Assembly: GCA_003611875.1 (NCBI GenBank)
Contig: RAYY01000001.1
Location: 1 to 64,000 of the forward strand
Direction of reading: 5' to 3'
DNA from: a bacterium D16-56
GTDB lineage: Bacteria; Bacillota; Clostridia; Lachnospirales; Lachnospiraceae
DNA: 64,000 nucleotides
Shown: positions 33,143 to 40,630 of the stretch, piece by piece
How positions within the stretch are numbered: position 1 is the stretch's first letter
Layout: each line of letters opens with the position of its first letter
Translations under genes and position numbers: made by a program
Notes under the pieces: model-generated
Seen by the model: the letters and a program-made list of their open reading frames with translations, nothing else
Database searches by the model: none
What the model was told of the DNA's origin: nothing

Positions 33143-35620
33143 TTACCCTGCTATCTTCCACGCTGTCAAAAGCTCCGCCAGTACCCCATAAAGCTCCTTT
33201 TCCAACCCCATGGCGCTCATCTGTCCAAGAAGCACCGGAACGCTTTTTCTTGTCCTTATCAGCCGGTAAAGCTCATCCTTCAATCCAAATTCAATCTCCG
33301 CCTGATTTAAAAAGTCAAAAATACGTTCCTCCACCACATTTCCCCTGGCCCGCAGACCCATATCCAGGGAAATTTCCAGTTCTTTGTCTGTATCCACCTG
33401 CTTTAGACACACTTCCACTGCCTGTTTTTCCTTCCTGTAAGAGACGATTACCTGATCCTCTGACAAAGGCTGCCCGCTGATCTTCACCTGCACCTGGCTA
33501 TACCTCTGCCCTGCCTGGTCACTCTCCGCCCCGGACAAGCCCATACATTCTGTCCGACCCTCTTCTGTGTCCGAAAACCCGGTAAACTCCACCACATAAT
33601 CCCTTTTCTCCGGAATCAAAGAACCATCTCCCTGGGCCGGCTCCACAACAAACACCGCCCGTTCTCCCTCCCGATAGGTCATTCTGGTAATCACACAGAG
33701 ACCTTTTTGATATCCGCAGGTCTCATTGTCGTCCTCATAGAGCAGAAAGCTTCCGTCCGCTCCTCCATAAACACGAATCCACAAGGAATCCGGGTTCTTC
33801 ACAGCCTGGACAGCAGAGATCTCCCTGGTAAACGGTACAATCCCCCCGGCCCTTGCCAGCACGGGAATACTCTCCAAGGTCCGATACATCACCAAGGTCC
33901 GCCCTCCCTCATAGATCATTCCTGTATAAATATCATACCAGATCCCTTCTGGCAGCCATACAGTCACAGGAGCCACATTCAAACCTTTTATCCTGGGTGC
34001 AGTAATCGGCGCCGCTATCAGCTCACTGCCAAAAAAATACTGATTTCTTGCCTCATAAGCCCCATTCTCCTCCGGACACTCATAATACATCGGGCAGATC
34101 ACCGGCAAATCTTCCCGGTAATTCCGATAATTCATGGAATACAGATAAGGAATCATCCTGTGCCTCTCCCGCAGGGCCTCCCCCATGACTTGTCTTGTCT
34201 CCCCCTTAAACCTCCAGGGTTCCTTGCCGTTAAACTCGCTTTTTGTGCTGTGAAGGCGCATAATCGGAGAATAAATCCCAAACTGGGTCCATCTTGCCGT
34301 CAGTTCATCATCCTTATAGCCCTGCATATGTCCGCCGATGTCATGGCTCCACCAGCCATACCCGATGTTGGACGCATTGGCAGTAAAATACGGCTGAAAA
34401 TCCAGCGACTCCCAGGTAATGATGGTATCCCCGGAAAATCCTACCGGATACCGATGGCTTCCTGGTCCTCCGTACCGGGAAAAGGTAATGGGCCTCTTTC
34501 CGTTTCGTGCGCTGTCCAGGAAATGAAAATGATTCATGATCCACAGCGGATCCAGCCCCTCCACCTTACAATTACTCCCCTGCTGCCAGTCAATCCACCA
34601 GAAATCCACCCCTTCCTTCTCCCGCGGATGGTGAAGGTATGTAAAATAATTTTCCATATATTCCGGGCTGGCCGGGTCACAGTTTACCGGATCCTCCTTG
34701 GTATCATCCACCCCCATGGCCCTTGCCATATCCTGATACCTCTCCTCATAAGCCCGGACGCCGTCCGCCGGATGGACATTTAAGGTGATCCGCATTCCCC
34801 GGTCATGAAGTTTTTTCAAAAAACGCTCCGGGTCCGGAAAAAGCTCCCGGTTCCAGGTATATCCCGTCCAGCCGCTTCCATACCTGGGATCAATGTCTAC
34901 CAGATGCCAATCCATATCAATCACCGCCACTGTAAAAGGAAGCTGCTCCTTGTCAAACCGCTCCATCAGCGCCAGATAAGACTCCTCCGAATAAGCATAA
35001 TACCGGCTCCACCAGTTTCCCAGGGCATACCGGGGAACCATAGGCGTCTTGCCGCACAGATGATAAAAAGCTTTCAGCGCCTCCTTGTAGTCATGTCCAT
35101 AACCAAAGAAGTAAATATCCTGGATACCCTTTTTTCGAGGCATAAGCCAGCCATTTTCTAAAAGCACCTGAGACCTGCTGTCATCCAGCAGCGCATATCC
35201 GAAACGGGACAAAATTCCATGCTCCAGCTCAATCGCCCCGTTGGCCTCATCCAATGTCCGGGCTGTTCCTCTTAAATCATGAAGCTCCTCTCCATAATGC
35301 CAAAAGCTGTTAGAGGCGTTGAAATTCCCCTTGATCTGGATGCTCAGTCCGTGGGAAGAAAATTCCTTTTCATTATAGATCAGATGAATCCGCGATGTAT
35401 GAATCTCGATTCCGTCTGCTGTGTGATTTACCCGAAAATCCGTCTTCGGAAAATCCCGATGCCATACCACCTGAGTGGCCTGGTCCTCAAAGCTTCCGTC
35501 CTGGCTGTATTCCAGACGTACCAGCCCTTCCGTCAGCATGGTGATCCGGTAATGCTCCCTGACGATCTGATTCTCCTGCAATGCCTGCGGATTTGCTGCC
35601 ACTTTATAAATATCCTTCAT
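33143..35620 (-). CDS. Glycoside hydrolase family 31 enzyme
   Basis: The 825-residue product has an N-terminal galactose-mutarotase-like domain and a GH31 TIM barrel at about 190-560: YALGNWWSRYYAYSEES at the start, VAVIDMDWH near 233, and the nucleophile Asp344 in VDFWWIDWQQG. The acid/base candidate Asp398 lies in VGFSGDT, with SHDIGGHMQGY nearby. C-terminal beta domains follow. GH31 members cleave alpha-linked sugars (glucosides, xylosides, GalNAc and others); the WWIDWQQG form differs from the DMNE of classical alpha-glucosidases, so substrate is uncertain. There is no signal peptide, so it should be cytosolic. GGAGG lies 10 nt before the ATG. A strong promoter lies about 300 nt upstream, giving a long leader. 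Confidence 0.9.
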   Translation of the reverse strand: MKDIYKVAANPQALQENQIVREHYRITMLTEGLVRLEYSQDGSFEDQATQVVWHRDFPKTDFRVNHTADGIEIHTSRIHLIYNEKEFSSHGLSIQIKGNFNASNSFWHYGEELHDLRGTARTLDEANGAIELEHGILSRFGYALLDDSRSQVLLENGWLMPRKKGIQDIYFFGYGHDYKEALKAFYHLCGKTPMVPRYALGNWWSRYYAYSEESYLALMERFDKEQLPFTVAVIDMDWHLVDIDPRYGSGWTGYTWNRELFPDPERFLKKLHDRGMRITLNVHPADGVRAYEERYQDMARAMGVDDTKEDPVNCDPASPEYMENYFTYLHHPREKEGVDFWWIDWQQGSNCKVEGLDPLWIMNHFHFLDSARNGKRPITFSRYGGPGSHRYPVGFSGDTIITWESLDFQPYFTANASNIGYGWWSHDIGGHMQGYKDDELTARWTQFGIYSPIMRLHSTKSEFNGKEPWRFKGETRQVMGEALRERHRMIPYLYSMNYRNYREDLPVICPMYYECPEENGAYEARNQYFFGSELIAAPITAPRIKGLNVAPVTVWLPEGIWYDIYTGMIYEGGRTLVMYRTLESIPVLARAGGIVPFTREISAVQAVKNPDSLWIRVYGGADGSFLLYEDDNETCGYQKGLCVITRMTYREGERAVFVVEPAQGDGSLIPEKRDYVVEFTGFSDTEEGRTECMGLSGAESDQAGQRYSQVQVKISGQPLSEDQVIVSYRKEKQAVEVCLKQVDTDKELEISLDMGLRARGNVVEERIFDFLNQAEIEFGLKDELYRLIRTRKSVPVLLGQMSAMGLEKELYGVLAELLTAWKIAG

Positions 35621-35686
35621 GTTTTCGCGTCCTCCTTATCATCACCCATAGCCTCTCGGAATCTCTAAGCCTTATTTCATAGGGCC

Positions 35687-35714
35687 TTTGAAATTCCAGT
35701 TTTGAAATTCCAGT
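35687..35714. repeat. 14-bp tandem duplication in the GH31 leader
   Basis: TTTGAAATTCCAGT is repeated exactly at 35687-35700 and 35701-35714, in the otherwise gene-free leader of the GH31 transcript. Confidence 0.8.
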
Positions 35715-35923
35715 TTTACGGATCCCCTGCATTTCACGGAAAATAGGGATTAAAAATGCCTATTTCCCGGCCCTTTGAGATTTAACAGGAATACGGCGGG
35801 GACAGATCAAGCCATACAAAATCTTCTGAAATTTTTTATAAGAATTGTAAGGACTTGGTTCTCCGTTTTCTGAAAATTTCATCTCCCCAGTGGGAAGCAA
35901 ACATCCGATACATGGATATGGTC

Positions 35924-35953
35924 ATTATAAGATGCTCCCTGCCCCTGCGTCAA
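35924..35953 (-). promoter_or_regulatory. Sigma-A promoter of the GH31 gene
   Basis: TTGACG (35953-35948) and TATAAT (35929-35924) on the minus strand with an 18-nt spacer. Confidence 0.75.
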
Positions 35954-36019
35954 CAGAATAATCCCTTCCCCAGAAAAATTCCACGGCAAAATTGCTCAGA
36001 CATTTCATTATTTATATTA

Positions 36020-36048
36020 TTGACATATGTTTTAAATAATTTTATAAT
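36020..36048 (+). promoter_or_regulatory. Consensus sigma-A promoter of the DUF134-NifX gene
   Basis: TTGACA at 36020-36025 and TATAAT at 36043-36048, a perfect consensus with a 17-nt spacer in an A/T-rich setting. Confidence 0.9.
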
Positions 36049-36124
36049 AAGTATATTTGTTTCTCTATCCCCCCAAACCGCCCACGTCCTTTCAACAACC
36101 TTTATCCAATGAAAAGGAGCTTCT

Positions 36125-36907
36125 ATGCCAAGACCGAAAAAATGCAGAAAAGTATGTCATTTCCCACAAGTCCTGGATTTTCTGCCTGCCTCAGACAAAG
36201 AACAAAACCGTCGGGTAATCCTGACTGTGGATGAGTATGAAACTATCCGCCTGATTGACAAGGAAGGCTTGTCCCAGGAACAGTGCTGCCAGTGTATGCA
36301 GATTGCCCGAACCACTGTACAGAGAATCTACGAAAGCGCCCGGAAAAAGCTTGCCGCTGTACTTGTAGACGGACTTCCTCTTCACATCGAAGGCGGCGAC
36401 TTCTGGCTGTGTGACGGCCAGAGCACCCATTGCAGACAAGAGGAGTGCTTTAAACACCAATACTGTCAAAAATACAAAAAACCAAAAGGAGAGCTTGTTA
36501 TGAGAGTTGCAGTCACTTATGAAAACGGCCTGATTTTCCAGCACTTCGGCCACACAGAACAATTTAAGATTTATGATATTACAGACGACGTGGTCACGGA
36601 TTCCCAGGTGGTGGACACCAATGGCAGCGGTCACGGGGCACTGGCCGGCGTTCTTAATGCCCTGCATGTGGACACCCTGATCTGCGGCGGTATCGGCGGC
36701 GGAGCCCAGGCAGCGCTGGCAGCAGCCGGCATCCGTTTGTACGGCGGCGTTTCCGGCGAGGCAGACAAGGCTGTGGAAGCCCTGATCCATGGCACCCTGG
36801 AATTTAACCCCCATATCCAGTGCAGCCACCACCATCACCAGGGCCAGGGGCATACCTGCGGCGAACATGGCTGCGGCGACAGACATGCCTGCAGCCATCA
36901 TCACTGA
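36125..36907 (+). CDS. DUF134 HTH domain fused to a NifX/dinitrogenase cofactor-type domain with a His/Cys-rich tail
   Basis: The 260-residue product combines three parts. Residues 1-110 are the DUF134 region: a PRPKKCRKVCHFP start, VDEYETIRLIDKEGLSQEQCC and an HTH helix IARTTVQRIYESARKKL. Residues 126-225 are a NifX/NafY-type domain (MRVAVTYENGLIFQHFGH, LICGGIGGGAQAALAAAGI). Residues 230-260 are a metal-binding tail with about ten His and three Cys. In related anaerobes DUF134 and NifX-type proteins accompany iron-sulfur or molybdenum cofactor handling; no nif gene is nearby. AAAGGAG precedes the ATG. An internal AAAGGAG and ATG at 36500 could make the NifX part on its own. Confidence 0.88.
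   Translation: MPRPKKCRKVCHFPQVLDFLPASDKEQNRRVILTVDEYETIRLIDKEGLSQEQCCQCMQIARTTVQRIYESARKKLAAVLVDGLPLHIEGGDFWLCDGQSTHCRQEECFKHQYCQKYKKPKGELVMRVAVTYENGLIFQHFGHTEQFKIYDITDDVVTDSQVVDTNGSGHGALAGVLNALHVDTLICGGIGGGAQAALAAAGIRLYGGVSGEADKAVEALIHGTLEFNPHIQCSHHHHQGQGHTCGEHGCGDRHACSHHH
36485..36502 (+). promoter_or_regulatory. Internal ribosome binding site and start
   Basis: AAAGGAG is followed after 8 nt by an in-frame ATG at 36500 (codon 126), exactly where the NifX-type domain begins. It would yield a separate 135-residue protein. It may be left over from a gene fusion or be used in vivo. Confidence 0.5.
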
Positions 36908-37229
36908 TTTTCAAGGAGAAACGATTTTTCGAGCAGTAAGATAGAGCATCGCTTGCTGCCTTTTGGCAGACGGTATCGCCCCGTCACAAGGGCTGTACCG
37001 TCGGTTCCGCCGTTAAGTCCTCCTCCCGCCTATCATCATTTTGGTCCTTTACAAAATTAAATAGTTAATATTGTATACCACAAAAAGATATAAAAATCAC
37101 GTATTTTTTTATTTTTTTGTAATTTTATTATACCTCAGGTAACAGTTCAGACAAGGCTGTACTAGGCCTTCACAGACAGGATTCTCACCTGTTAGGCTAA
37201 TTGCCCTTTGCTGGGCACACAACTTGAAG
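36908..37229. other. Intergenic region, one hairpin only
   Basis: No gene is seen in 322 bp. A stem ACGGTA/TACCGT at 36970-37001 encloses GCCC/GGGC, but no T-run follows. From about 37030 the sequence is AT-rich, marking the left edge of the mosaic island. Confidence 0.4.
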
Positions 37230-37544
37230 TTAGATAGCAACCAAGCTTCCGCTATAAATTCTGGTATTCCATATTTCATCAAATTCTTCTTTGGAAATAA
37301 TAGCTGCATAAAAGCCTTCTCCCCAGACCTTTGCGTTAAATTCATCAGCGGTTGGGATTGGACATACTTCTATGACATCACGATAGAGGTCATTCTCAAT
37401 CTTTACTGTCCTGTCTGCAAAGACTTCCATCTCTCTAAGCGCAAAGCGGTTATCATTCAAATCCACTTCATAAAAATATATCACAGGCATATCATCAGAT
37501 TCATATTCCATAAATAGCTGTATATACTCAATACCTCTTTCCAT
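37230..37544 (-). CDS. Small hypothetical protein (DUF6881-like)
   Basis: The 104-residue product begins MERGIEYIQLFMEYESDDMP and has the pattern VIYFYEVDLNDNRFALREMEVFADRTV, then PTADEFNAKVWGEGFYAAIISKEEFDEIW. That is a small alpha/beta protein resembling DUF6881, often found as an immunity-like or orphan protein in genomic islands; I hold this match loosely. GAGGTG lies 7 nt before the ATG at 37544. A longer reading frame extends upstream through a hairpin-rich repeat and is not believable as protein. A TATAAT at about 37600 on the same strand could be its -10. Confidence 0.6.
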   Translation of the reverse strand: MERGIEYIQLFMEYESDDMPVIYFYEVDLNDNRFALREMEVFADRTVKIENDLYRDVIEVCPIPTADEFNAKVWGEGFYAAIISKEEFDEIWNTRIYSGSLVAI

Positions 37545-37851
37545 TGACAAGCACCTCTCTATTAAAACCCAGTTTATCGCTTGTTTCATTATACAGTAAC
37601 CTATGGAAAAAATATAGTCGGATTTCAGAAAACTTGTCAGACAGAAGCAGCTTACCGTGTAAGGTAATTCCGGGCTGCAAGTCCACAAAGAGGTAGCTGG
37701 TGAAGCCAGCGCAGGGGAAGTGCAGCTTCCCCTGTGATGATTGAAACGGATAGGAAATCCGTGGAAAGTTTCCTGTAAGAACCTGTTGCACAAGCAATTT
37801 TGTATCGTTCTCATGAAAAAATTTCTTTAAGTTTGGCTCTCCATAGATCAA
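37545..37851. other. Gene-free region containing the hairpin cluster
   Basis: This 307-bp gap holds the hairpin cluster described at 37696-37773, and a likely -10 for the small gene on the left. Its right end abuts the point where the RhuM coding sequence loses its 5' part. Confidence 0.45.
37696..37773. repeat. Cluster of four consecutive hairpins
   Basis: Perfect stems follow one another: GCTGG/CCAGC (37696-37710), CAGGGGAAG/CTTCCCCTG (37712-37734), ACGGAT/ATCCGT (37746-37762) and GGAAA/TTTCC (37763-37773). The arrangement suggests a structured RNA or a mobile palindromic element. Confidence 0.6.
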
Positions 37852-38745
37852 ATGGCCGAATTATTTCAACGAGATAAAAGTGTAATTGGAAAACATGTAA
37901 GAAATACTTTTAAAGAAGGAGAATTGACAAAAGAAGCAGTTTGGGCAAAATTTGCCTACACTGCTTCTGACGGTAAGACCTATCAGGTGGATTTCTATAA
38001 TTTAGATGTTATTCTTTCCGTTGGTTATCGGGTAAAATCCCTGAGAGGAACACAGTTTAGAATATGGGCTACTTCTATTTTGAAGGAATATATGAAAAAA
38101 GGGTTCGCATTAGATGATGATCGACTTAAGAATCTTGGAGGCGGAAACTATTTTGATGAATTGTTAGCTCGTATCAGTGATATTCGTTCTTCTAAAAAAG
38201 TATTTTGGAGAAAAGTTCTGGAAATATATGCAACAAGTATTGATTATGACCCAAAAGCAGAAAGTTCGATTATATTTTTTAAGCAGGTACAAAATAAAAT
38301 GCACTGGGCAGCTCATAAGCACACAGCGGCAGAAGTAATCTATCAGCGGGCAGATGCAGATAAGGACAATATGGGATTAACAGCATGGGCTGGAAAGAAG
38401 ATTAAACGTTCTGATGTAGAGGTTGCAAAGAATTATTTAAACGAAAAAGAAATAGACGCGTTAAATAAAATCGTTATGGCGTATTTAGATATTGCGGAAG
38501 TGCATGCCTTGAATCAAGAACCAATGTATATGAAAGACTGGCTGGAAACAATTGACGACTATCTGAAAATGACAAGAAGGGATATTTTAACTACAAAAGG
38601 AAGATTTACACATAAACAGGCTCTTGAAAAGGCACATGGAGAATACGAGAAATATCGGAAAAAGCAGGAGGATATCCTTTCTCCGGTGGAATGCCATTTT
38701 CTTGAAAGTATAGAAGAATTACAAGAGTTGGAAGATAAAAAATAA
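37852..38745 (+). CDS. RhuM-family protein, 5'-truncated
   Basis: The 297-residue frame matches the RhuM virulence family: MAELFQRDKSVIGKHVRNTFKEGEL, YNLDVILSVGYRVKSLRGTQFRIWAT, and a long helical C-terminal half. Family members continue upstream with about 35-40 more residues ending in VWLxxxQMAELF. Here the codons before the ATG read VWLSIDQ, preceded directly by TAA, so the natural start is lost and no ribosome binding site precedes the ATG at 37852. Function of RhuM is unknown, though it is common in genomic islands and toxin-like loci. Expression is doubtful; it may be a remnant. It is AT-rich like the DUF6881-like gene next to it. Confidence 0.7.
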   Translation: MAELFQRDKSVIGKHVRNTFKEGELTKEAVWAKFAYTASDGKTYQVDFYNLDVILSVGYRVKSLRGTQFRIWATSILKEYMKKGFALDDDRLKNLGGGNYFDELLARISDIRSSKKVFWRKVLEIYATSIDYDPKAESSIIFFKQVQNKMHWAAHKHTAAEVIYQRADADKDNMGLTAWAGKKIKRSDVEVAKNYLNEKEIDALNKIVMAYLDIAEVHALNQEPMYMKDWLETIDDYLKMTRRDILTTKGRFTHKQALEKAHGEYEKYRKKQEDILSPVECHFLESIEELQELEDKK

Positions 38746-38856
38746 TTTTTGCCTAATCTAACGCAAGCAGAAAGGTGGGTTACAGAGCATGAATTATTTA
38801 TCAGCCAAGTTTATATTGGCACCAATCACAGTGGCTCCAACTTCGACCGTTTGGCA

Positions 38857-39018
38857 TTCAAGCAAATGCTGAGAGATATCAATAAGGTATAATGTCGGGA
38901 AATCATGCTTCTTCAAAAGTCTCTTGAACTGCAGGTTGATGTAATTCTTGCTCATATATTCGCCGAACTGCCCTGTGAACACGGCTCCCCGGTCATCCAC
39001 CTGTCCTCCACTTCTTTC
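38857..39018 (-). pseudogene. Fragment of a tyrosine recombinase (phage integrase)
   Basis: A minus-strand frame reads DDRGAVFTGQFGEYMSKNYI then FKRLLKKHDFPTL, matching the segment just before the catalytic HxLR box of Lachnospiraceae integrases. The box itself and the tyrosine are absent; the frame runs on into unrelated sequence. It is a short relic. Confidence 0.5.
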
Positions 39019-39060
39019 CTTCGCCTGTCCTGCCATTCTTTCTGCTCCTGCAAAAGCTTC

Positions 39061-39345
39061 ACTGCCTGCGGCGGCAGCTACCTGTGGAACCATAACAGCG
39101 ACACTATCTTTGGAAAACCCGTGAATACCTCGGAATTCATGCCGTCCGCCGCTCCTGGGAGACTTCCCGTAGCATTCGGGGATTTCAGCCATTACTAGAT
39201 CGTGAACAGTCTCCCCCTGTCCGTGCGGACGCTGACGGAACGGTTCACACTCCAGCACCAGACGGGCTACCTTGACTACGAGTTCCTGGATGGCCGGCTC
39301 ACCCGCCCGGAGGCCGTCAAAATTTTACAGATAGAAGCAGCATAG
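39061..39345 (+). pseudogene. C-terminal fragment of an HK97-type phage major capsid protein
   Basis: The frame reads CGGSYLWNHNSDTIFGKPV, SEFMPSAAPGRLPVAFGDFS and, after a TAG at 39196, IVNSLPLSVRTLTERFTLQH through RLTRPEAVKILQIEAA. The order GKPV-SEFMPS-AFGDFS-Y-SVRTLTERF is that of HK97-fold capsid proteins. The TAG replaces the usual Tyr/Trp position and is a single-base change from TGG. The N-terminal two thirds are gone. Confidence 0.6.
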
Positions 39346-39696
39346 GCAATTTGCCAGCAGCCCACCCTTGTTCTCCGCCAGCTTTGCAAGGTTCTCCAAT
39401 GCCTCCGGCGTGAACTGTTCCTCTGGCATGCTGACGGTCAGTCTATCCTCTGTCTGCTCCGCTTCGCCTGTGAAGCCTTTTTCTTTCAGGTACTCCAACA
39501 GGCTGCCCACTGTTCCCCTGTCTACGCGGTCCGGGATGCGGAGCGTCCCATCCCTTTCCAATGTGCAGTCACCAATCTTATAAGCTAGGCTCGGTGCTTT
39601 CTGGTAGCATGGGACTGTATGCAGTGCCGTAGCAATCTCCTCTGCAAGTTTCGGTCGCTGTTTTGACTTCAGTTCAAATTTGATATCCATCTGCAT
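39325..39696 (-). CDS. Truncated element-borne 'virulence protein' family gene
   Basis: The 123-residue frame resembles the N-terminal part of a Firmicute mobile-element protein often named virulence protein. The matching features are a strand, HTVPCYQKAPSLAYKIGDCTLERDGTLRIP, and a LLEYLKEKGF helix. The last 10 residues (CLCCFYL region) come from sequence overlapping the capsid relic on the other strand, so the 3' part has been lost at a recombination junction near 39360. GGAGG lies 8 nt before the ATG. Function is unknown; intact relatives are longer, around 300 residues. Confidence 0.5.
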   Translation of the reverse strand: MQMDIKFELKSKQRPKLAEEIATALHTVPCYQKAPSLAYKIGDCTLERDGTLRIPDRVDRGTVGSLLEYLKEKGFTGEAEQTEDRLTVSMPEEQFTPEALENLAKLAENKGGLLANCLCCFYL

Positions 39697-39721
39697 ATAT
39701 ATGCCCTCCTTGATTTTGGTA

Positions 39722-39862
39722 GGTACATGTCCGCTCTATCCGCACAGAATAGCAAGCAAAAACCTCCAAAATACTGGACAATCATCTGCCGGGATGTATG
39801 TGCAGTTTATAGCGCAAAATCCGCTTGCTATTATTGCACACCCGATTTGACATGTCCGTACC
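39722..39862. repeat. Long imperfect inverted repeat before the SymE-like gene
   Basis: Arms of about 36-40 bp (39722-39757 and 39823-39862) share GGTAC/GTACC at the outside and a perfect AATAGCAAGC/GCTTGCTATT at the inside, with partial matches between. They enclose a 65-bp loop and end 20 bp before the SymE-like start. Confidence 0.5.
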
Positions 39863-39882
39863 AAAAGAAAAGGAGGCAGCTT

Positions 39883-40113
39883 ATGCAGACAAAGAAAATG
39901 AAAGTACAGTATTCCACATGCGCACGGCAGAGCAAAAGCCACTACTTCGGCAGCGGGTACATCGAAACGCCGAAGATAGAGATGGAGGGGAAATGGCTGG
40001 AGGCGCTCGGCTTCCACATCGGGGACTCCATCCAGGTGGCTTATGATGAAGGCTCCATCCACATCTCACTTGCAGCTCAGCCATACATAGCCCAAGACGC
40101 ACCAATATACTAA
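39883..40113 (+). CDS. SymE-like (SpoVT/AbrB-fold) small protein, 76 aa
   Basis: The product begins MQTKKMKVQYSTCARQSKS and carries the SymE core IETPKIEMEGKWLEALGFHI followed by GDSIQVAYDEGSIHISLA, which completes the strand missing from the 47-aa relative at 2301-2444. SymE family members fold like AbrB antitoxins, yet E. coli SymE acts as an RNA-cleaving toxin; the function of clostridial versions is not established. AGGAGG lies 6 nt before the ATG. The gene lies in the mosaic island just before the restriction operon, behind a long inverted repeat that might act as a control element. Confidence 0.75.
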   Translation: MQTKKMKVQYSTCARQSKSHYFGSGYIETPKIEMEGKWLEALGFHIGDSIQVAYDEGSIHISLAAQPYIAQDAPIY

Positions 40114-40344
40114 TTGAGCAGAATAATCCCCAAGAAAGCAGAAAGTCCATGAAAAGGAATGTAATGGCATCATTGCCGAACATCATTTTCCATGGGCATT
40201 TCGTTATTGAAAGCAGTAAAAACACACCGAAATATTTGTAACAATATCTATTTCCTACAGATTGTATCAAATCATTTTGGGCATTTAGAAAGATTTGAAA
40301 TTTCAAAAAGTAAATGCTGTTACCCTGACGTTATTGCGTACCTG

Positions 40345-40373
40345 TTGTATTTCTTAGAGAAGTGTGCTATATT
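40345..40373 (+). promoter_or_regulatory. Promoter of the restriction-modification operon
   Basis: TTGTAT at 40345-40350 and TATATT at 40368-40373 with a 17-nt spacer, about 30 nt before the Xre-type reading frame that leads into hsdR. The 230 bp between the SymE-like gene and this promoter hold nothing I recognise. Confidence 0.65.
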
Positions 40374-40409
40374 GAATTAATTAGTCTATGATGTCGAGAG
40401 ATGTGTCGC

Positions 40410-40630
40410 ATGGCTGTATCGTACAATCGACTTTGGAAATTGTTAATTGACAAAGGGATAAGCCAGACAGATATGCGTAAGGCGGCAGGAATTGCGCCAA
40501 ACACTCTGACCAAGATGAAAAAGGACGAGGACGTTTCCTTGAGGGTTCTTGGAAAATATGCAAAGCTCTTGATTGTGATTTTAAGGATGTGGTTGAGTAT
40601 ATAGAGGATGAGGAGGTGTCCGAACCATGA
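40410..40630 (+). pseudogene. Frameshifted Xre-family regulator leading into hsdR
   Basis: The frame starts MAVSYNRLWKLLIDKGISQT then AAGIAPNTLTKMKKDEDVSL, a compact YozG-type HTH. After VLG the expected continuation KICKALDCDFKDVVEYIEDE is present but one frame away. Restoring one A in the run at about 40555-40558 joins the halves into a protein of about 73 residues whose TGA (40628-40630) overlaps the hsdR ATG as ATGA. As it stands the gene ends early at 40604 with a scrambled tail. The family controls restriction genes or acts as a small repressor; here it is probably inactive unless the shift is a sequencing artefact. Confidence 0.7.

Larger units (their letters stand above)
35621..36124. 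other. Divergent intergenic region between GH31 and the DUF134 gene
   Basis: No gene is seen. It holds a promoter for each flanking gene and the 14-bp duplication. The GH31 leader is about 300 nt and the other about 65 nt. Confidence 0.6.

Noticed and set aside
37545-37851. Reading frames of up to about 107 codons across the hairpin cluster (minus strand)
   Set aside because: They are read through perfect palindromes and have no ribosome binding site.
38794-39258. A complete 154-aa protein on the minus strand
   Set aside because: Only its middle resembles an integrase; the first part is antisense to the capsid relic, so I treat the region as fragments.
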